64,000 nt of DNA from Methanomassiliicoccaceae archaeon UBA472 (GCA_002497075.1 DAML01000012.1:36757-100756); one strand, 5' to 3'. Positions 7,549 through 16,945 are shown, counted from the stretch's first letter. Numbers and translations are program-made. The notes: generated from the letters alone by a model not told the origin.

Positions 7549-8150
7549 GCGGAAAGGGCGTCTTCATCGTTCTGGAAGGGATAGACGGGACTGGGAAAAG
7601 CACCCTGTCCAAGAAGCTCAAGGCCTGGCTGGAGGAGCAAGGCCGAGAAGTTATTCTGACGGCGGAACCGAGCGACGATTGGTTAGGGGTGGCGGTACGC
7701 CGGGCGAACAGCGAGGACCTCGATCCCCGCACGGAATCGCTGCTGTTCACCGCCGACCGCTGCCAACATACGCTGCGCATCGAGGAGATGCTCAAGCAGG
7801 GCAAGGTCGTCATCTGCGACCGTTATTACGGCTCTACCGTCGCCTATCAGGGGGCGGCGCTGGAGAAGGACATGGGCGATAACGCCGTATCGTGGCTGCT
7901 GAACCTGAACGGCCCTGTCGTGCGTCATCCGGACGTGACGATACTGCTGACGAGCGATCCCCAGGTAGCGATGCGCCGTGTCGGCAACCGCGGGGAGCTC
8001 AGCAAGTTCGAGCGGGAAGGATATCTTGGCAAGGTCCAGGACATCTATCTGACGCTGGCCAGGGAAGCGAAATGGACCGTCGTCGACTCCAACGGAAAGC
8101 TGGGGGATGTGCTGGAATCGGTGAAGAAAGCGGTACAGGCATACGTTTAA
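7545..8150 (+). CDS. tmk: Thymidylate kinase
   Basis: A 201-residue dTMP kinase making dTDP with ATP. The P-loop is GIDGTGKSTL at about 13-22. The DRYYGSTVAYQGAA segment near 90-103 holds the DR(Y/H) motif that positions the nucleotide. A LID region follows near 140-150. The ATG overlaps gcvPB by 4 nt, so it is read as the third gene of the gcvPA-gcvPB-tmk run. Confidence 0.93.
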   Translation: MSGKGVFIVLEGIDGTGKSTLSKKLKAWLEEQGREVILTAEPSDDWLGVAVRRANSEDLDPRTESLLFTADRCQHTLRIEEMLKQGKVVICDRYYGSTVAYQGAALEKDMGDNAVSWLLNLNGPVVRHPDVTILLTSDPQVAMRRVGNRGELSKFEREGYLGKVQDIYLTLAREAKWTVVDSNGKLGDVLESVKKAVQAYV

Positions 8151-8174
8151 ATCGAGTCGGCCGAATTTAGCAAC

Positions 8175-9365
8175 ATGCACCCCTCCGAGGCTATCGTCGG
8201 TAGCCTGTCCTCCCTGTTGCAAGGGAAGAAGATCGTACTGGGCATAACCGGTTCCATCGCCGCCGTGGAGTGCTTTGAGCTGGCCAGGGACCTCATGCGC
8301 CACGGTGCGACGGTGATTCCCGTTCTGACCGAGGAGGCACAGAAGCTTGTAACGCCGTATGCCATGAACTTCGCCACCGGACAGGAAACGATCGTGGAAC
8401 TGGACGGCCGGGTGCAGCACGTGACGCTCTTTGGTGACGTCCCCGGAAGGGCGGACCTTCTGCTGATAGCGCCTTCCACCGCCAACACCATCTCCAAGAT
8501 CGCCTGCGGTATCGACGACACTACGGTCACCACAATGGCCACCGTGGCCCTCGGTTCCGGCGTTCCGATCCTCATCGCGCCGGCCATGCACGGGGCGATG
8601 TTCAACAATCCCATGGTGGCCGAGAACATTGAACGTTTGAAGAAGGCGGGCGTGGAGTTCGTCGGCCCTCGCATGGAGGGGAAGAAGGCAAAGATCGCCG
8701 TGCGGGAGGAGATCGTCCATGCCGTCATCCGCAAGCTCTCCGAGGGAAAAATGAAAGGGCGCCGCCTTCTGATGATCGGCGGCTCTTCCGCGGAGAGCAT
8801 GGACGACATGCGCATCGTGACCAACAAGGGAACCGGTGAGACCGCCGTCGAACTGGCCAAGGCCGCCTATCACGAGGGCGCGGACGTGGAGCTGTGGATG
8901 GGCCGCTGCACTGTGCTTCTTCCTTCCTTCATCCCGATAAAGCGCTTCGAGAGCCTGGCCGACCTGGAAAAGATGATTCCTGACATCGACCACGACCTGG
9001 TCGTGGTGCCGGCGGCCCTCTCTGACTTCACCTTCGACAAGAAGAGAGGAAAGCTTCCCTCAGAGGCCAAGGTGACCAAGCTGCAATTGAGATCCGTGCC
9101 GAAGATGCTGCCCCTGATCGTCAAGAGATGCGACAAGGTGATCGGGTTCAAGGCCGAGTCCGGCGTCAAGAAAGATGACCTGGTGAAGGAGGCTGTCGAG
9201 TCGCTCGACCGCAACTTGCTGCAGGCGGTCGTGGCCAACGACCTTGATGATGTCAAACCGGGCAGAACCAAGGTCGTTTTCGTCCGTTCCAGATATCAGG
9301 CCGAGATCGAAGGGAGCAAGACCGAAGTGGCGCACCAGCTTATCAAGGAGATGTCCAGGATATGA
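8175..9365 (+). CDS. coaBC: Phosphopantothenoylcysteine decarboxylase / phosphopantothenate-cysteine ligase
   Basis: A 396-residue bifunctional CoA enzyme. The N-terminal flavoprotein half (about 15-185) shows GITGSIAAVECFELARDL, the catalytic histidine region after ATGQE, APSTANTISKIACGIDD, and APAMHGAMFNNP. The C-terminal synthetase half (about 195-396) opens with LLMIGGSSAESMDDMRIVTNKGTG and ends with VANDL and a C-terminal Arg-rich strand. In archaea the ligase uses CTP or ATP according to the species; the sequence does not tell me which. The next gene, pantoate kinase, supplies an upstream step of the same pathway and overlaps by 4 nt. Confidence 0.94.
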   Translation: MHPSEAIVGSLSSLLQGKKIVLGITGSIAAVECFELARDLMRHGATVIPVLTEEAQKLVTPYAMNFATGQETIVELDGRVQHVTLFGDVPGRADLLLIAPSTANTISKIACGIDDTTVTTMATVALGSGVPILIAPAMHGAMFNNPMVAENIERLKKAGVEFVGPRMEGKKAKIAVREEIVHAVIRKLSEGKMKGRRLLMIGGSSAESMDDMRIVTNKGTGETAVELAKAAYHEGADVELWMGRCTVLLPSFIPIKRFESLADLEKMIPDIDHDLVVVPAALSDFTFDKKRGKLPSEAKVTKLQLRSVPKMLPLIVKRCDKVIGFKAESGVKKDDLVKEAVESLDRNLLQAVVANDLDDVKPGRTKVVFVRSRYQAEIEGSKTEVAHQLIKEMSRI

Positions 9366-10222
9366 AGGCCAAGGCGTTCTGCCCCGGGCACATCACCGGA
9401 CTGTTCCAGGTCTGCCAGCACGAGGACGTCATGACCTGCGGCTCCCGCGGGGCCGGTCTCAGCATCTCGCTCGGCGTGATCAGCGACGTCGAAGTGTCCG
9501 AAGGAACGGGCAAGGTAGACATCTGGCTGAACGGGCTTAAGGCGGACGCGCCGGTGACCGAGAGAGCTGTTCGCAACATCCTGGGAGACCGCCAGTTGGA
9601 CGTCAAGGTGCGCAACGAGCTGCAGCTTCCCGTGGCGCAAGGTTTCGGGACGAGCGCCGCCGGCTCCATCTCCGCCGCCTGGGCCCTTGCCCATCTTTTA
9701 GGATTGCCGGAGAAGGACGCCTACGCCGCCGCGCATTCTGCGGAAATAATCAACCGCACGGGCATGGGCGATGTGTCCGGAATTATGCGCGCCGGAATCG
9801 AACTGCGCAGGAAACCGGGGCTGCCGCCGATCGGTCACGTCGACCGGATGAACGGCCACATGGACCTTGTCCTTGCGGTCGTTGGACCGTCCATACCGAC
9901 GGCCGAGATGCTCTCGAAGAAGGAGACGCTGGAGAAGATCAATTCCGTTGGCTCCCGATGCGTCGATTCACTGATGAAGGAGCCGACGCTGGAGAACTTC
10001 TTCCGTTTATCGAACGAGTTCATGGACGGCTCCGGTCTGGCGACGCCGGAGATCAGAAGGGCTGTGTGGGAAGCGAAGAAATGGGGCTGGGCCAGCCAGG
10101 CCATGATCGGCAATTCCGTTTTCGCCACCAGCCCGGACCTGGACCTTTTGAGCGAGACGTTATCGCAGTTCGGAGAGGTCTTCCGATGCTCGGTGGATAC
10201 GAAGGGGCCGAGGCTGCTCTGA
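9362..10222 (+). CDS. Pantoate kinase (archaeal CoA pathway, GHMP family)
   Basis: A 286-residue GHMP kinase. The N-terminus APGHITGLF-like segment (here CPGHITGLFQV, residues 6-16) is characteristic of the archaeal pantoate kinase, and the ATP loop LPVAQGFGTSAAGSISAAWAL in part spans about 89-109. In archaea pantoate is phosphorylated first, then joined to beta-alanine by phosphopantothenate synthetase, in place of the bacterial PanC/PanK order. The coupling with coaBC strongly supports this assignment over homoserine or mevalonate kinase. The partner phosphopantothenate synthetase is not in the window. Confidence 0.9.
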   Translation: MKAKAFCPGHITGLFQVCQHEDVMTCGSRGAGLSISLGVISDVEVSEGTGKVDIWLNGLKADAPVTERAVRNILGDRQLDVKVRNELQLPVAQGFGTSAAGSISAAWALAHLLGLPEKDAYAAAHSAEIINRTGMGDVSGIMRAGIELRRKPGLPPIGHVDRMNGHMDLVLAVVGPSIPTAEMLSKKETLEKINSVGSRCVDSLMKEPTLENFFRLSNEFMDGSGLATPEIRRAVWEAKKWGWASQAMIGNSVFATSPDLDLLSETLSQFGEVFRCSVDTKGPRLL

Positions 10223-10223
10223 A

Positions 10224-10517
10224 TCACTCGTATAAAGTGAAAAGCTGGTCGTCCTGCCCTACGTCGAACAGGCCGATGCGCGCCCCGCAATCAAGCCAGC
10301 CGTGCGCGTAATTAACGGAAGCGAACGCGTTCACGTAATCGCCCTGCTCGGCGAAATGCTTGGCGTCCGAGAAATAAGTCCGAGCCATTTCCAGGAACGA
10401 ATCTGCCAGCTTCCGATTGAAGGAGCGTTCCGGAGCGGAGATGGTTACCTTTTCCAGAGCGCGCTTGGTTATCGAAAGGTACCGGTCCAGATGTTCCTTG
10501 GAAATGGTGTCCCTCAT
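10224..10517 (-). CDS. DUF357 helical protein
   Basis: A 97-residue all-helical protein of the archaeal DUF357 family, function unknown. Visible features are an amphipathic helix ISKEHLDRYLSITKRALEKV and the family core MARTYFSDAKHFAEQGDYVNAFASVNYAHGWLDCGARIGLF, broken into two helices that resemble a TPR-like or HEPN-like hairpin. The ATG at 10517 is favoured over upstream starts because the preceding 24 codons are not protein-like and lie in the end of herA. It follows herA on the same strand with a 1-nt gap, so both are probably co-transcribed. Confidence 0.8.
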   Translation of the reverse strand: MRDTISKEHLDRYLSITKRALEKVTISAPERSFNRKLADSFLEMARTYFSDAKHFAEQGDYVNAFASVNYAHGWLDCGARIGLFDVGQDDQLFTLYE

Positions 10518-10518
10518 C

Positions 10519-12171
10519 TCACAGCCTCTTGGAGGGGATGATCTCCACGGACTCCCCGCCATGCCTGCTTTGCCTGGGACGAACTTCAACGAACAAAGGC
10601 ATCTGGATGTTGCCGCCCATGATGAGCGCGACGCCTATCGGCAATCGCTGTATCTCCTGGTCCATGCCCTCCTGCAGGCCTTCCACGGATGATACGATCG
10701 CTTTCAGGTCGTTGGGGTTGGTGACCTTGAGGATCATCTGGGTGTTGCACTGCGACAGCACGTTCTTGTCGATCTTGGCCGCCCTCTGCGATATGATCGT
10801 CAGTCCGAGACCGAACTTGCGGCCTTCTGCGGCGATCGTCCGGAATATTTTGGAACATGACGTAACGCCCTGCTGCGGGCAGAAGTTGTGCGCCTCCTCG
10901 GCGATCATCATCATCGGAGGGACCTTGCCCAGCTTGCGCAGCTCGAACATGGCCGTCGCCAGCCTAGTGACGATAAGCTCCTGAATGTCGGGGGGCGTTC
11001 CCCTCAGGTTGATTATGGTGGTCTTACCCTGGGAGATGATCTCGTCGATCTTGGTGCCCTGCGGCGCGAATATGTTGACCTCGTTCAGGTACGCCAGCTC
11101 GGCGATGAGAGTCTGATTGTTGGCGTCCTCGTCGGACTCCAGCATGGCTATGATCTCTTTGAGCCCGTAATCCTTCTTGACCGCTTTGAGGCCGTCGATG
11201 GCCTTGCGCAAGGCGTTCAGGTAGACCTTGCCGTTCTTGATAGTGGTGAGAGCCAAAAGGTCCCGGGCGTCGATGTTAGCCAGGGTGAACTTCAAAGGCT
11301 TGGCGCCCTTGTTGATCGTGGTGTCAGTGGCGAACTCCATTATCTTGTCATTGAAGCCGGCGGGCTGGATGCCGAAATCACGCTTGCCGGGCATTACGGT
11401 TCCGATGTCGCGCATCGCCCCGTACTCGCCGTGCGGGTCAAGGATCAGCACGGTCACGTCGTGCTTCATTAGTTCTTCAACAAGATCTCCGCACAGGAAG
11501 CTCTTACCGCCGCCTGTTTTGGCGAGAATGCTCACGTGCTTCTGGACCATGGCGTTGATGTCCACCTCGACGTTGATGTCGTAGCCGAAGAGCTTACCTA
11601 GATACGCCCCAGTGGGCGTGTTCTCCTTGAGCCCGATGACGTCCTTGATGAGCTGGTCCTTGGCCCGATAGACCATGTCCCCGGCCTTGAAGGGAGAGCG
11701 CGGCACTTGCAGCAGCTTCCTCTCGTCCCGGTAGCCGAGAATGGATATCTGGGCGATGACGATCTCATCGATCTCCACGTCCATGCCTTCGCTGAGCCTC
11801 TTCGCCCGTTCGAGCGTGAGATCGGTCTTGCGCTCCATGTCGGAAACCTGACCGAGCACCCAGCCATGCGATTGGTGAACCACTTGAACGTAATCCATCT
11901 TCTGCAGGTCTCCGAGCACCCGCAGATGGAAGGACGTCGCCCCGACGTTGCCGTAGATCATGCCCACGCCGTCGAGGTGGCCGTACGTCTCGTCCTCCAA
12001 GGTGTGCTCCGAGGGCTTGCGCTCCCGGTGAACGACAACTTCGTCCGGAGTTCCGACGTCCTCGACGTTGTCATCCAGGACCTCTTCCTCCACGAACGTG
12101 TCCTCTTCCTCCTCGGCAGGAAGGGGAGCCTTTCCGCTGGACTCTGAAATAGAATTGGTTTGCATTCCCAT
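10519..12171 (-). CDS. herA: HerA-type ATPase / helicase
   Basis: A 550-residue HerA/FtsK-superfamily DNA pump. After an acidic 60-residue N-terminal extension comes the HAS beta-barrel (about 65-160), then the RecA-like core with Walker A AKTGGGKSF (about 222-230) and Walker B VLILDPHGEYG (about 246-256). MMMIAEEAHNFCP (near 425) and the arginine-finger region IISQRAAKID (near 465) complete the core. In archaea HerA works with nuclease NurA, Mre11 and Rad50 in DNA end resection; none of these lies nearby. The start at 12171 is chosen because a TATA-like CTTATTTATC sits 25-34 nt upstream. Confidence 0.88.
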   Translation of the reverse strand: MGMQTNSISESSGKAPLPAEEEEDTFVEEEVLDDNVEDVGTPDEVVVHRERKPSEHTLEDETYGHLDGVGMIYGNVGATSFHLRVLGDLQKMDYVQVVHQSHGWVLGQVSDMERKTDLTLERAKRLSEGMDVEIDEIVIAQISILGYRDERKLLQVPRSPFKAGDMVYRAKDQLIKDVIGLKENTPTGAYLGKLFGYDINVEVDINAMVQKHVSILAKTGGGKSFLCGDLVEELMKHDVTVLILDPHGEYGAMRDIGTVMPGKRDFGIQPAGFNDKIMEFATDTTINKGAKPLKFTLANIDARDLLALTTIKNGKVYLNALRKAIDGLKAVKKDYGLKEIIAMLESDEDANNQTLIAELAYLNEVNIFAPQGTKIDEIISQGKTTIINLRGTPPDIQELIVTRLATAMFELRKLGKVPPMMMIAEEAHNFCPQQGVTSCSKIFRTIAAEGRKFGLGLTIISQRAAKIDKNVLSQCNTQMILKVTNPNDLKAIVSSVEGLQEGMDQEIQRLPIGVALIMGGNIQMPLFVEVRPRQSRHGGESVEIIPSKRL

Positions 12172-12195
12172 CCGGCTAAGATATAAGGCGCGCAC

Positions 12196-12205
12196 GATAA
12201 ATAAG
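12196..12205 (-). promoter_or_regulatory. TATA-like box of herA
   Basis: The decamer CTTATTTATC on the minus strand, placed so that transcription would begin within a few bases of the herA start. The same decamer serves prs on the other strand. Confidence 0.6.
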
Positions 12206-12274
12206 TTGGGGAGGGGCTGAACGTGGCATTCGATCTCGTGTTTGGTGTGATGCGCCGCCAGCCGGGGAGAATCA

Positions 12275-12284
12275 CTTATTTATC
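12275..12284 (+). promoter_or_regulatory. TATA-like box of prs
   Basis: CTTATTTATC, ending 20 nt before the prs ATG at 12305. The distance fits a leaderless archaeal transcript starting at or next to the ATG. No Shine-Dalgarno sequence precedes prs. Confidence 0.65.
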
Positions 12285-12304
12285 GGTAACCTGATTCCCA
12301 GGCG

Positions 12305-13159
12305 ATGATAGTTATCGGTGGCTCCGCCTCCTCGAACCTGGCCAAGGACCTGGCCAAGCAGCTGAACGCTGAGTACGTGCAGGCCGTCAACAAGACCTTC
12401 CCGGATGGCGAGACCTACACGCGGATCGAGGCCGAGTCGCTGCGCGGCGAGGTCGTGATCGTTCAGAACTCCTATCCGAACGACAAGCTCGTTGAGCTTC
12501 TTCTTCTGCAGGACGCCGCCTGGGGACTGGGTGCTGAAAAGGTGACCTGTGTCATCCCCTACTTCGGCTATGCCCGACAGGACGAGCGCTTCAACCGTGG
12601 CGAACCGCTTTCCGCCAAGGTCATGGTGGAGCACATCCAGATGAGGGCGGACAAGGTAATTCTCGTCGACATTCACAACCCGGAGATCATGGACTGGTTC
12701 ACCAAGGCCAAGGTGAAGGACGTTCACGCCGCGCCCTGCGTCGGGGACTTCTTCAAGGAGTTTGGGGTCGATCTCGTCCTGGCTCCGGACGAGGGTGCGC
12801 TGAAGCGGGCCGGCTGGACCGCCGAGCGCCTGGGCGTGGACTGGGACTATCTGGTCAAGACAAGACTTTCCGGCACGCATGTGCACATGACGCCCAAGAA
12901 CATCGACGCCAAGGACCGCAAGGTGCTCATCGTGGACGATATTATCTCCACCGGCGGGACCATCGTGGCCGCGACCGAAGAGCTGAAGAGGCTCGGGGCG
13001 CGCACGGTCATGGCCGCCTGCACGCACGGGCTGTTCGTCGGCAACGCCCTGGACAACCTCAAGAAGCACGTGGACAAGCTGGCCTGCGCCAATACGCTCG
13101 AATCAGAGGTCTCGCAGATCTCGGTGGCGCCGGAAGTGGCCAAGGCCATCCTGGAATAA
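12305..13159 (+). CDS. prs: Ribose-phosphate pyrophosphokinase (PRPP synthase)
   Basis: A 284-residue archaeal-length PRPP synthase transferring pyrophosphate from ATP to ribose-5-phosphate. Landmarks are the N-terminal FPDGETYTRI at about 33-42, YFGYARQDERFNRGEP at about 87-102 (ATP/flexible region), and the PRPP-binding loop VLIVDDIISTGGTI at about 206-219. PRPP feeds the purine genes at 22-25 kb and histidine, pyrimidine and cofactor pathways. The gene is divergent from herA and monocistronic as far as visible. Confidence 0.95.
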   Translation: MIVIGGSASSNLAKDLAKQLNAEYVQAVNKTFPDGETYTRIEAESLRGEVVIVQNSYPNDKLVELLLLQDAAWGLGAEKVTCVIPYFGYARQDERFNRGEPLSAKVMVEHIQMRADKVILVDIHNPEIMDWFTKAKVKDVHAAPCVGDFFKEFGVDLVLAPDEGALKRAGWTAERLGVDWDYLVKTRLSGTHVHMTPKNIDAKDRKVLIVDDIISTGGTIVAATEELKRLGARTVMAACTHGLFVGNALDNLKKHVDKLACANTLESEVSQISVAPEVAKAILE

Positions 13160-13161
13160 AT

Positions 13162-14400
13162 TCACCATTCCGGGTCCGGCACCGGTTCGCGCCATATGTA
13201 GCGCACCGAGATGGGCACGTCCCGTTTCGAACGAACCTGGTCCAGCACCATTCGTGCGTGGTCGGGGTCGAGGTCTAACGTCCTCAACGTCGATCCGTCG
13301 TTCAAGTGCAACACCAATGGATTGATTATCTCCCGGGGCTCGATCCCGCTTTCGGCCGAGTTCACGGGGGTCCTGAGGATGGTTATGTGAGATACCGTCC
13401 ACCATACTCCCTGCCTCCGCCTGGGCGTCTTCGAGTCGCCGCGGTAGAAGTAACCGTCGAAACCGGATTTGTCGACCACTAGAGGCGTGGCCTCGGCCAG
13501 ATGGGTGGCGATCAGGTTGTCCATCAAACGAAACAGGACCACCGTGACGGCCATCAGTAGTAGCGCCCCTAGCTGAACCCAGGGCATGAAACTGGTCACC
13601 CGGAAGGCCATGACCAAAGTACCTAGACAGGCCACGCCGAAGAGTATGAAAGAGAATCCTATGATGAAGAGCGACCCGAACCGGTCCATCGGATCAGGAC
13701 CTCTGCGAATCTTGTTCGTTCCGTCATCGACCGTGACCCGGACCTCAATGGTCTTGCCAGTGTAGGGCGATGACATCACCGGCCGTTTGAACAAGGCGGC
13801 GTCGAGCGAATCTTCCGCCGCTCCCCAGATCAACCGTCTAACGGTGCCCCGCCCCTTCCCCTGGTCGACCAGCCTGACCCTGCCCGTGGAGCGTATGGCA
13901 TTGACCGCCCTGATGATGGTGTCGGGCGACCTAGGTCCGATCTTTACCTTCTTCCCTTTGCGCCTGTGTATTACTAGAGATGTCGGGGAACCCCTCCAGA
14001 GGAAATTGGACTGCATCGTCCTTTCGATCATGGGGCCCCTGCCCACCTCCAGCCGGTCCATCTCCGTGAATGGTATCTCGATCTTGATGAAGGACAGGAT
14101 CGGATGCGAGAGGGTCAACCCCTGCTCATCCACGCTCAGCATCATGATCTCCTTGACCTCCAAGAAAAAGGAGTGGGCCAAGGTCGATTCGAAGAAAATG
14201 AGGCACAGTGCGATCATGAGCGACAGGAACAAGTCGCCCTCGAGAGCTTCTCCCAGCACCAGATAGAACATGAAGGCGACGATCAACGTTCCGAAGAGGA
14301 CGTTGACGAACATCATCCTTTTATGCCGCCCTAGGTCGGAGCCGCGATTGGCGTTGGGTACCTCCTGAAATAGGACCTTGGGAAGGCCGTCGTTCACCAT
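13162..14400 (-). CDS. Uncharacterised membrane protein with PH-like soluble segments
   Basis: A 412-residue protein with two membrane pairs: about 28-75 (FGTLIVAFMFYLVLG, then LFLSLMIALCLIFF) and about 245-300 (FIIGFSFILFGVACLGTLVM, then LGALLLMAVTVVLFRLM). Each pair is followed by a beta-rich soluble region: SVDEQGLTLSHPILSFIKIEIPF after the first resembles bacterial-type PH (DUF304-like) domains. The internal similarity of layout suggests a duplicated unit. ATG 14400 is preferred over the GTG at 14409. The 3' end lies 2 nt from the convergent prs stop. No function can be assigned. Confidence 0.7.
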   Translation of the reverse strand: MVNDGLPKVLFQEVPNANRGSDLGRHKRMMFVNVLFGTLIVAFMFYLVLGEALEGDLFLSLMIALCLIFFESTLAHSFFLEVKEIMMLSVDEQGLTLSHPILSFIKIEIPFTEMDRLEVGRGPMIERTMQSNFLWRGSPTSLVIHRRKGKKVKIGPRSPDTIIRAVNAIRSTGRVRLVDQGKGRGTVRRLIWGAAEDSLDAALFKRPVMSSPYTGKTIEVRVTVDDGTNKIRRGPDPMDRFGSLFIIGFSFILFGVACLGTLVMAFRVTSFMPWVQLGALLLMAVTVVLFRLMDNLIATHLAEATPLVVDKSGFDGYFYRGDSKTPRRRQGVWWTVSHITILRTPVNSAESGIEPREIINPLVLHLNDGSTLRTLDLDPDHARMVLDQVRSKRDVPISVRYIWREPVPDPEW

Positions 14401-14589
14401 CACCAGCACATCGCTCTCCAGATATTGTCGAACGGATGATGTATATCGTCATTTAAATAAATTACATTTTTTTTATACGGACGAAGGTATGGCGGCCAAG
14501 CGCATGGTGCCCACCGTTCCTGCTTAGGCTTCGGCAAAGCCTTAAAACGATACTGTTCATTCCGAATCATTCCGTAGCATGGTGCTAAC

Positions 14590-15987
14590 ATGAGGAAGCA
14601 AGAGGATTTCAGCGAGTGGTACAACGAGATCGTGGAACTGGCCAACCTCACCGACAAGCGCTACCCCATCAAGGGCATGAACGTCTGGACACCCTACGGC
14701 TGGAAGATCATGCGCTTCATCGACACCTACATCCGCGAGGAGTGCGACGCCACCGGACACGACGAGGTGTGCTTCCCGTTGCTCATCCCGGAGACGGAGT
14801 TCAAGAAGGAGAAGGACCACATCAAGGGGTTCGACGCCGAGGTCTACTGGGTCACCCACGCCGGGCTGAACGAACTGGACGTTCGGCTGCTCTTGCGCCC
14901 GACCAGCGAGACGGCCATGTACCCGATGTTCGCTCTCTGGGTCCGCTCGCACACCGACCTGCCGCTAAAAACGTACCAGCTGGTCAACACCTTCCGGTAC
15001 GAGACGAAGCAGACCAGGGCCTTCATCCGTGTCCGCGAGATCCATTTCTTTGAATCCCATACTTGCCATACGGACGAACAGGACGCGCAGCGCCAGGTGG
15101 AGGAGGACTTCGTCATCCTCGAGAACATCATGAAGCACCTGTGCCTGCCGTACTTCCTGCTACGCCGGACGGAATGGGACAAGTTCCCCGGGGCGTACTA
15201 CACCGTGGGAGTGGACACCCTGCTTCCGGACGGACGGAGCTTGCAGCTCGGTTCCATCCACCACTACCGGGAGAACTTCTCCCGGCCGTTCAACATCACC
15301 TATGAGGATGAGAAGGGCGAGCACAAGTTCGCCCACCAGACCACCTTCGGTATGTCCGAAAGGCTCGTAGGCGCCGTCGTTGCCGTCCACGGGGACGACA
15401 AGGGACTGGTGCTACCGCCGGACATCTCCCCGTTCCAGGTCGTGATCATACCGATCCTCGCCAAGGGGAACGTCGAAATGGTGGCCGAGGAGTGCCAGAA
15501 GCTCCGGCAAGAACTTGCGTCCGCCGGACTGCGCGTCAAGCTGGACGACAGCGACGAACGCCCGGGCAGCAAGTTCCACAACTGGGAGATCCGCGGCGTT
15601 CCGCTACGCCTAGAGATGGGCATGCGCGATATCGAGGGCGGTAAGGTCGCTTACGCCCGCCGGGACACCGGTGCGAAAGGGTCCTTGGACCGCGCGAACG
15701 TCGCCTCACATGTCAGAGAGACGCTCAATCAGATCTCAGATGACATGCGCGCTAAAGCGCTTGCAGCATCTAACAGCGCCATCCAGGACCTGGACTCGCT
15801 GGACATGGTTCCGGAGAAGGTCGTTCGCTTCGGATGGTGCGGCGAGGAGGAGTGCGGCCGCAAGTTCGAGGAGAGGACCGGCCTCAAGATGCTCGGCTCG
15901 CCGTATAACGAAGAGGAATTCCACGGCAAGTGCATTGTTTGCGGTAAGCAGGTGGAGAAGCCCACCTACGCCGCCCGCTCGATGTGA
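14590..15987 (+). CDS. proS: Prolyl-tRNA synthetase, archaeal/eukaryotic type
   Basis: A 465-residue class II synthetase. Motif 1 lies near 30-60, motif 2 near FRYETKQTRAFIRVREIHFFE (in part, about 135-155), and motif 3 near GMSERLVGAVVAVHGD (about 253-268). The anticodon-binding domain follows at about 280-390. The C-terminal zinc-binding domain, diagnostic of the archaeal/eukaryotic form, has GWCGEEECG and GKCIVCGKQ. It lacks the bacterial editing insertion. The stop TGA is immediately followed by the stop of the convergent gene (TGATCA). Confidence 0.96.
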   Translation: MRKQEDFSEWYNEIVELANLTDKRYPIKGMNVWTPYGWKIMRFIDTYIREECDATGHDEVCFPLLIPETEFKKEKDHIKGFDAEVYWVTHAGLNELDVRLLLRPTSETAMYPMFALWVRSHTDLPLKTYQLVNTFRYETKQTRAFIRVREIHFFESHTCHTDEQDAQRQVEEDFVILENIMKHLCLPYFLLRRTEWDKFPGAYYTVGVDTLLPDGRSLQLGSIHHYRENFSRPFNITYEDEKGEHKFAHQTTFGMSERLVGAVVAVHGDDKGLVLPPDISPFQVVIIPILAKGNVEMVAEECQKLRQELASAGLRVKLDDSDERPGSKFHNWEIRGVPLRLEMGMRDIEGGKVAYARRDTGAKGSLDRANVASHVRETLNQISDDMRAKALAASNSAIQDLDSLDMVPEKVVRFGWCGEEECGRKFEERTGLKMLGSPYNEEEFHGKCIVCGKQVEKPTYAARSM

Positions 15988-16890
15988 TCAGAAGGCCGCG
16001 GCGAACGGTATGGCCATCAGCAGGATGATCGTGGTGATCAGCCCGATGTCCATGTGCCATCCCTCGCGCCCAGCCACCACCGTCTGCGTGTAGTTCAGCA
16101 GAGGAGCGAGAACGGCCAGTGCCATGCCGGCAATTAGCAGCCAGTAGTAACTGTATACCGATCCGTCCAGGGTCATGGACGTGGTGATCGTCAGACAGAA
16201 CAGCCCCACGGCGCCTATGGCGATGCTGACGACCAGGCCGACCCAGTCCATCATCTCCAGCGCCTTCTCGGACTCCCCTTCCCGCCGGCGGTTGAAGATC
16301 ACCATCTCGAATATCCCCAGGGCGACCAGCACCACGCCGATCACGATCATGAATATCTGTCCGGCCTCCAGCTCTCCGTGCACGTTCAATTCTCCGCGCA
16401 GGCCGAATATGATGATCCCCTCGGTGATCACCAGGCAGGCGGCGAACATTCCCAGCCACTCCAGCCAGGCAAGGCGGCGGTTGGCCAGCGGCTGGTAGTA
16501 TAGGAACACGAACGCCAATATTCCCAGCAGGAACAGCTGGGCGGCGGCCAGCACCACCCAGTTCTTGCCATAGGTGCCAATGTCCTCCACGACGGCCGGG
16601 GCGGCGATGAGCAGGAATATGAGCGCTATGACCAGGACGGCCACCGCGGCCACCACCTGCATGCGCTTCATGAGCACCTCGCTGAGCCTCTGAAGCTGCG
16701 GGAAGATCGGAATGAACAACAGAAGACCTAGGACGATCAAGACCGCTCCCAGTATCATGATCATCATCTGGTCCATGACCAGGACGTCCACCAGCTCGAT
16801 CTCCCGAGCGAGGACCACCAGGGCCACCCCTTCGAACATTATCAGGAGACCCATCAGGTACGGTACGAACCAGCTGCCCAACTTCTTCAA
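15988..16890 (-). CDS. Polytopic membrane protein of unknown function
   Basis: About 300 residues with eight to ten hydrophobic segments: for example LMGLLIMFEGVALVVLA, IMILGAVLIVLGLLLFIPIF, AAVAVLVIALIFLLIAA and IFMIVIGVVLVALGIFEM. A basic loop (NRRREGESEK) lies near 200. There is no ATG close to the first segment; I take the TTG at 16890, which has GAGGCGGGA 5' of it, giving LKKLGSWFVPYLMG. Longer frames extending to 17193 would run through the upstream small gene. No transporter family signature is visible. Confidence 0.65.
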   Translation of the reverse strand: MKKLGSWFVPYLMGLLIMFEGVALVVLAREIELVDVLVMDQMMIMILGAVLIVLGLLLFIPIFPQLQRLSEVLMKRMQVVAAVAVLVIALIFLLIAAPAVVEDIGTYGKNWVVLAAAQLFLLGILAFVFLYYQPLANRRLAWLEWLGMFAACLVITEGIIIFGLRGELNVHGELEAGQIFMIVIGVVLVALGIFEMVIFNRRREGESEKALEMMDWVGLVVSIAIGAVGLFCLTITTSMTLDGSVYSYYWLLIAGMALAVLAPLLNYTQTVVAGREGWHMDIGLITTIILLMAIPFAAAF

Positions 16891-16945
16891 ATATCCCGCC
16901 TCTGGACAATATTCGGCTGGACTAGATATAATAGTTCCGTTCAGC

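Noticed and set aside
7683..8993. Open frame of 436 codons on the minus strand opposite tmk and coaBC
   Set aside because: It is the mirror of two firmly identified genes, and its His/Gly/Arg/Leu-rich product has no domain character. Long antisense frames are common in this GC-rich DNA.
15884..16909. Overlapping 341-codon minus frame across the membrane-protein gene
   Set aside because: It runs in another frame into proS and has Gly/Arg/Asp-rich random composition, whereas the accepted frame shows regular membrane helices.
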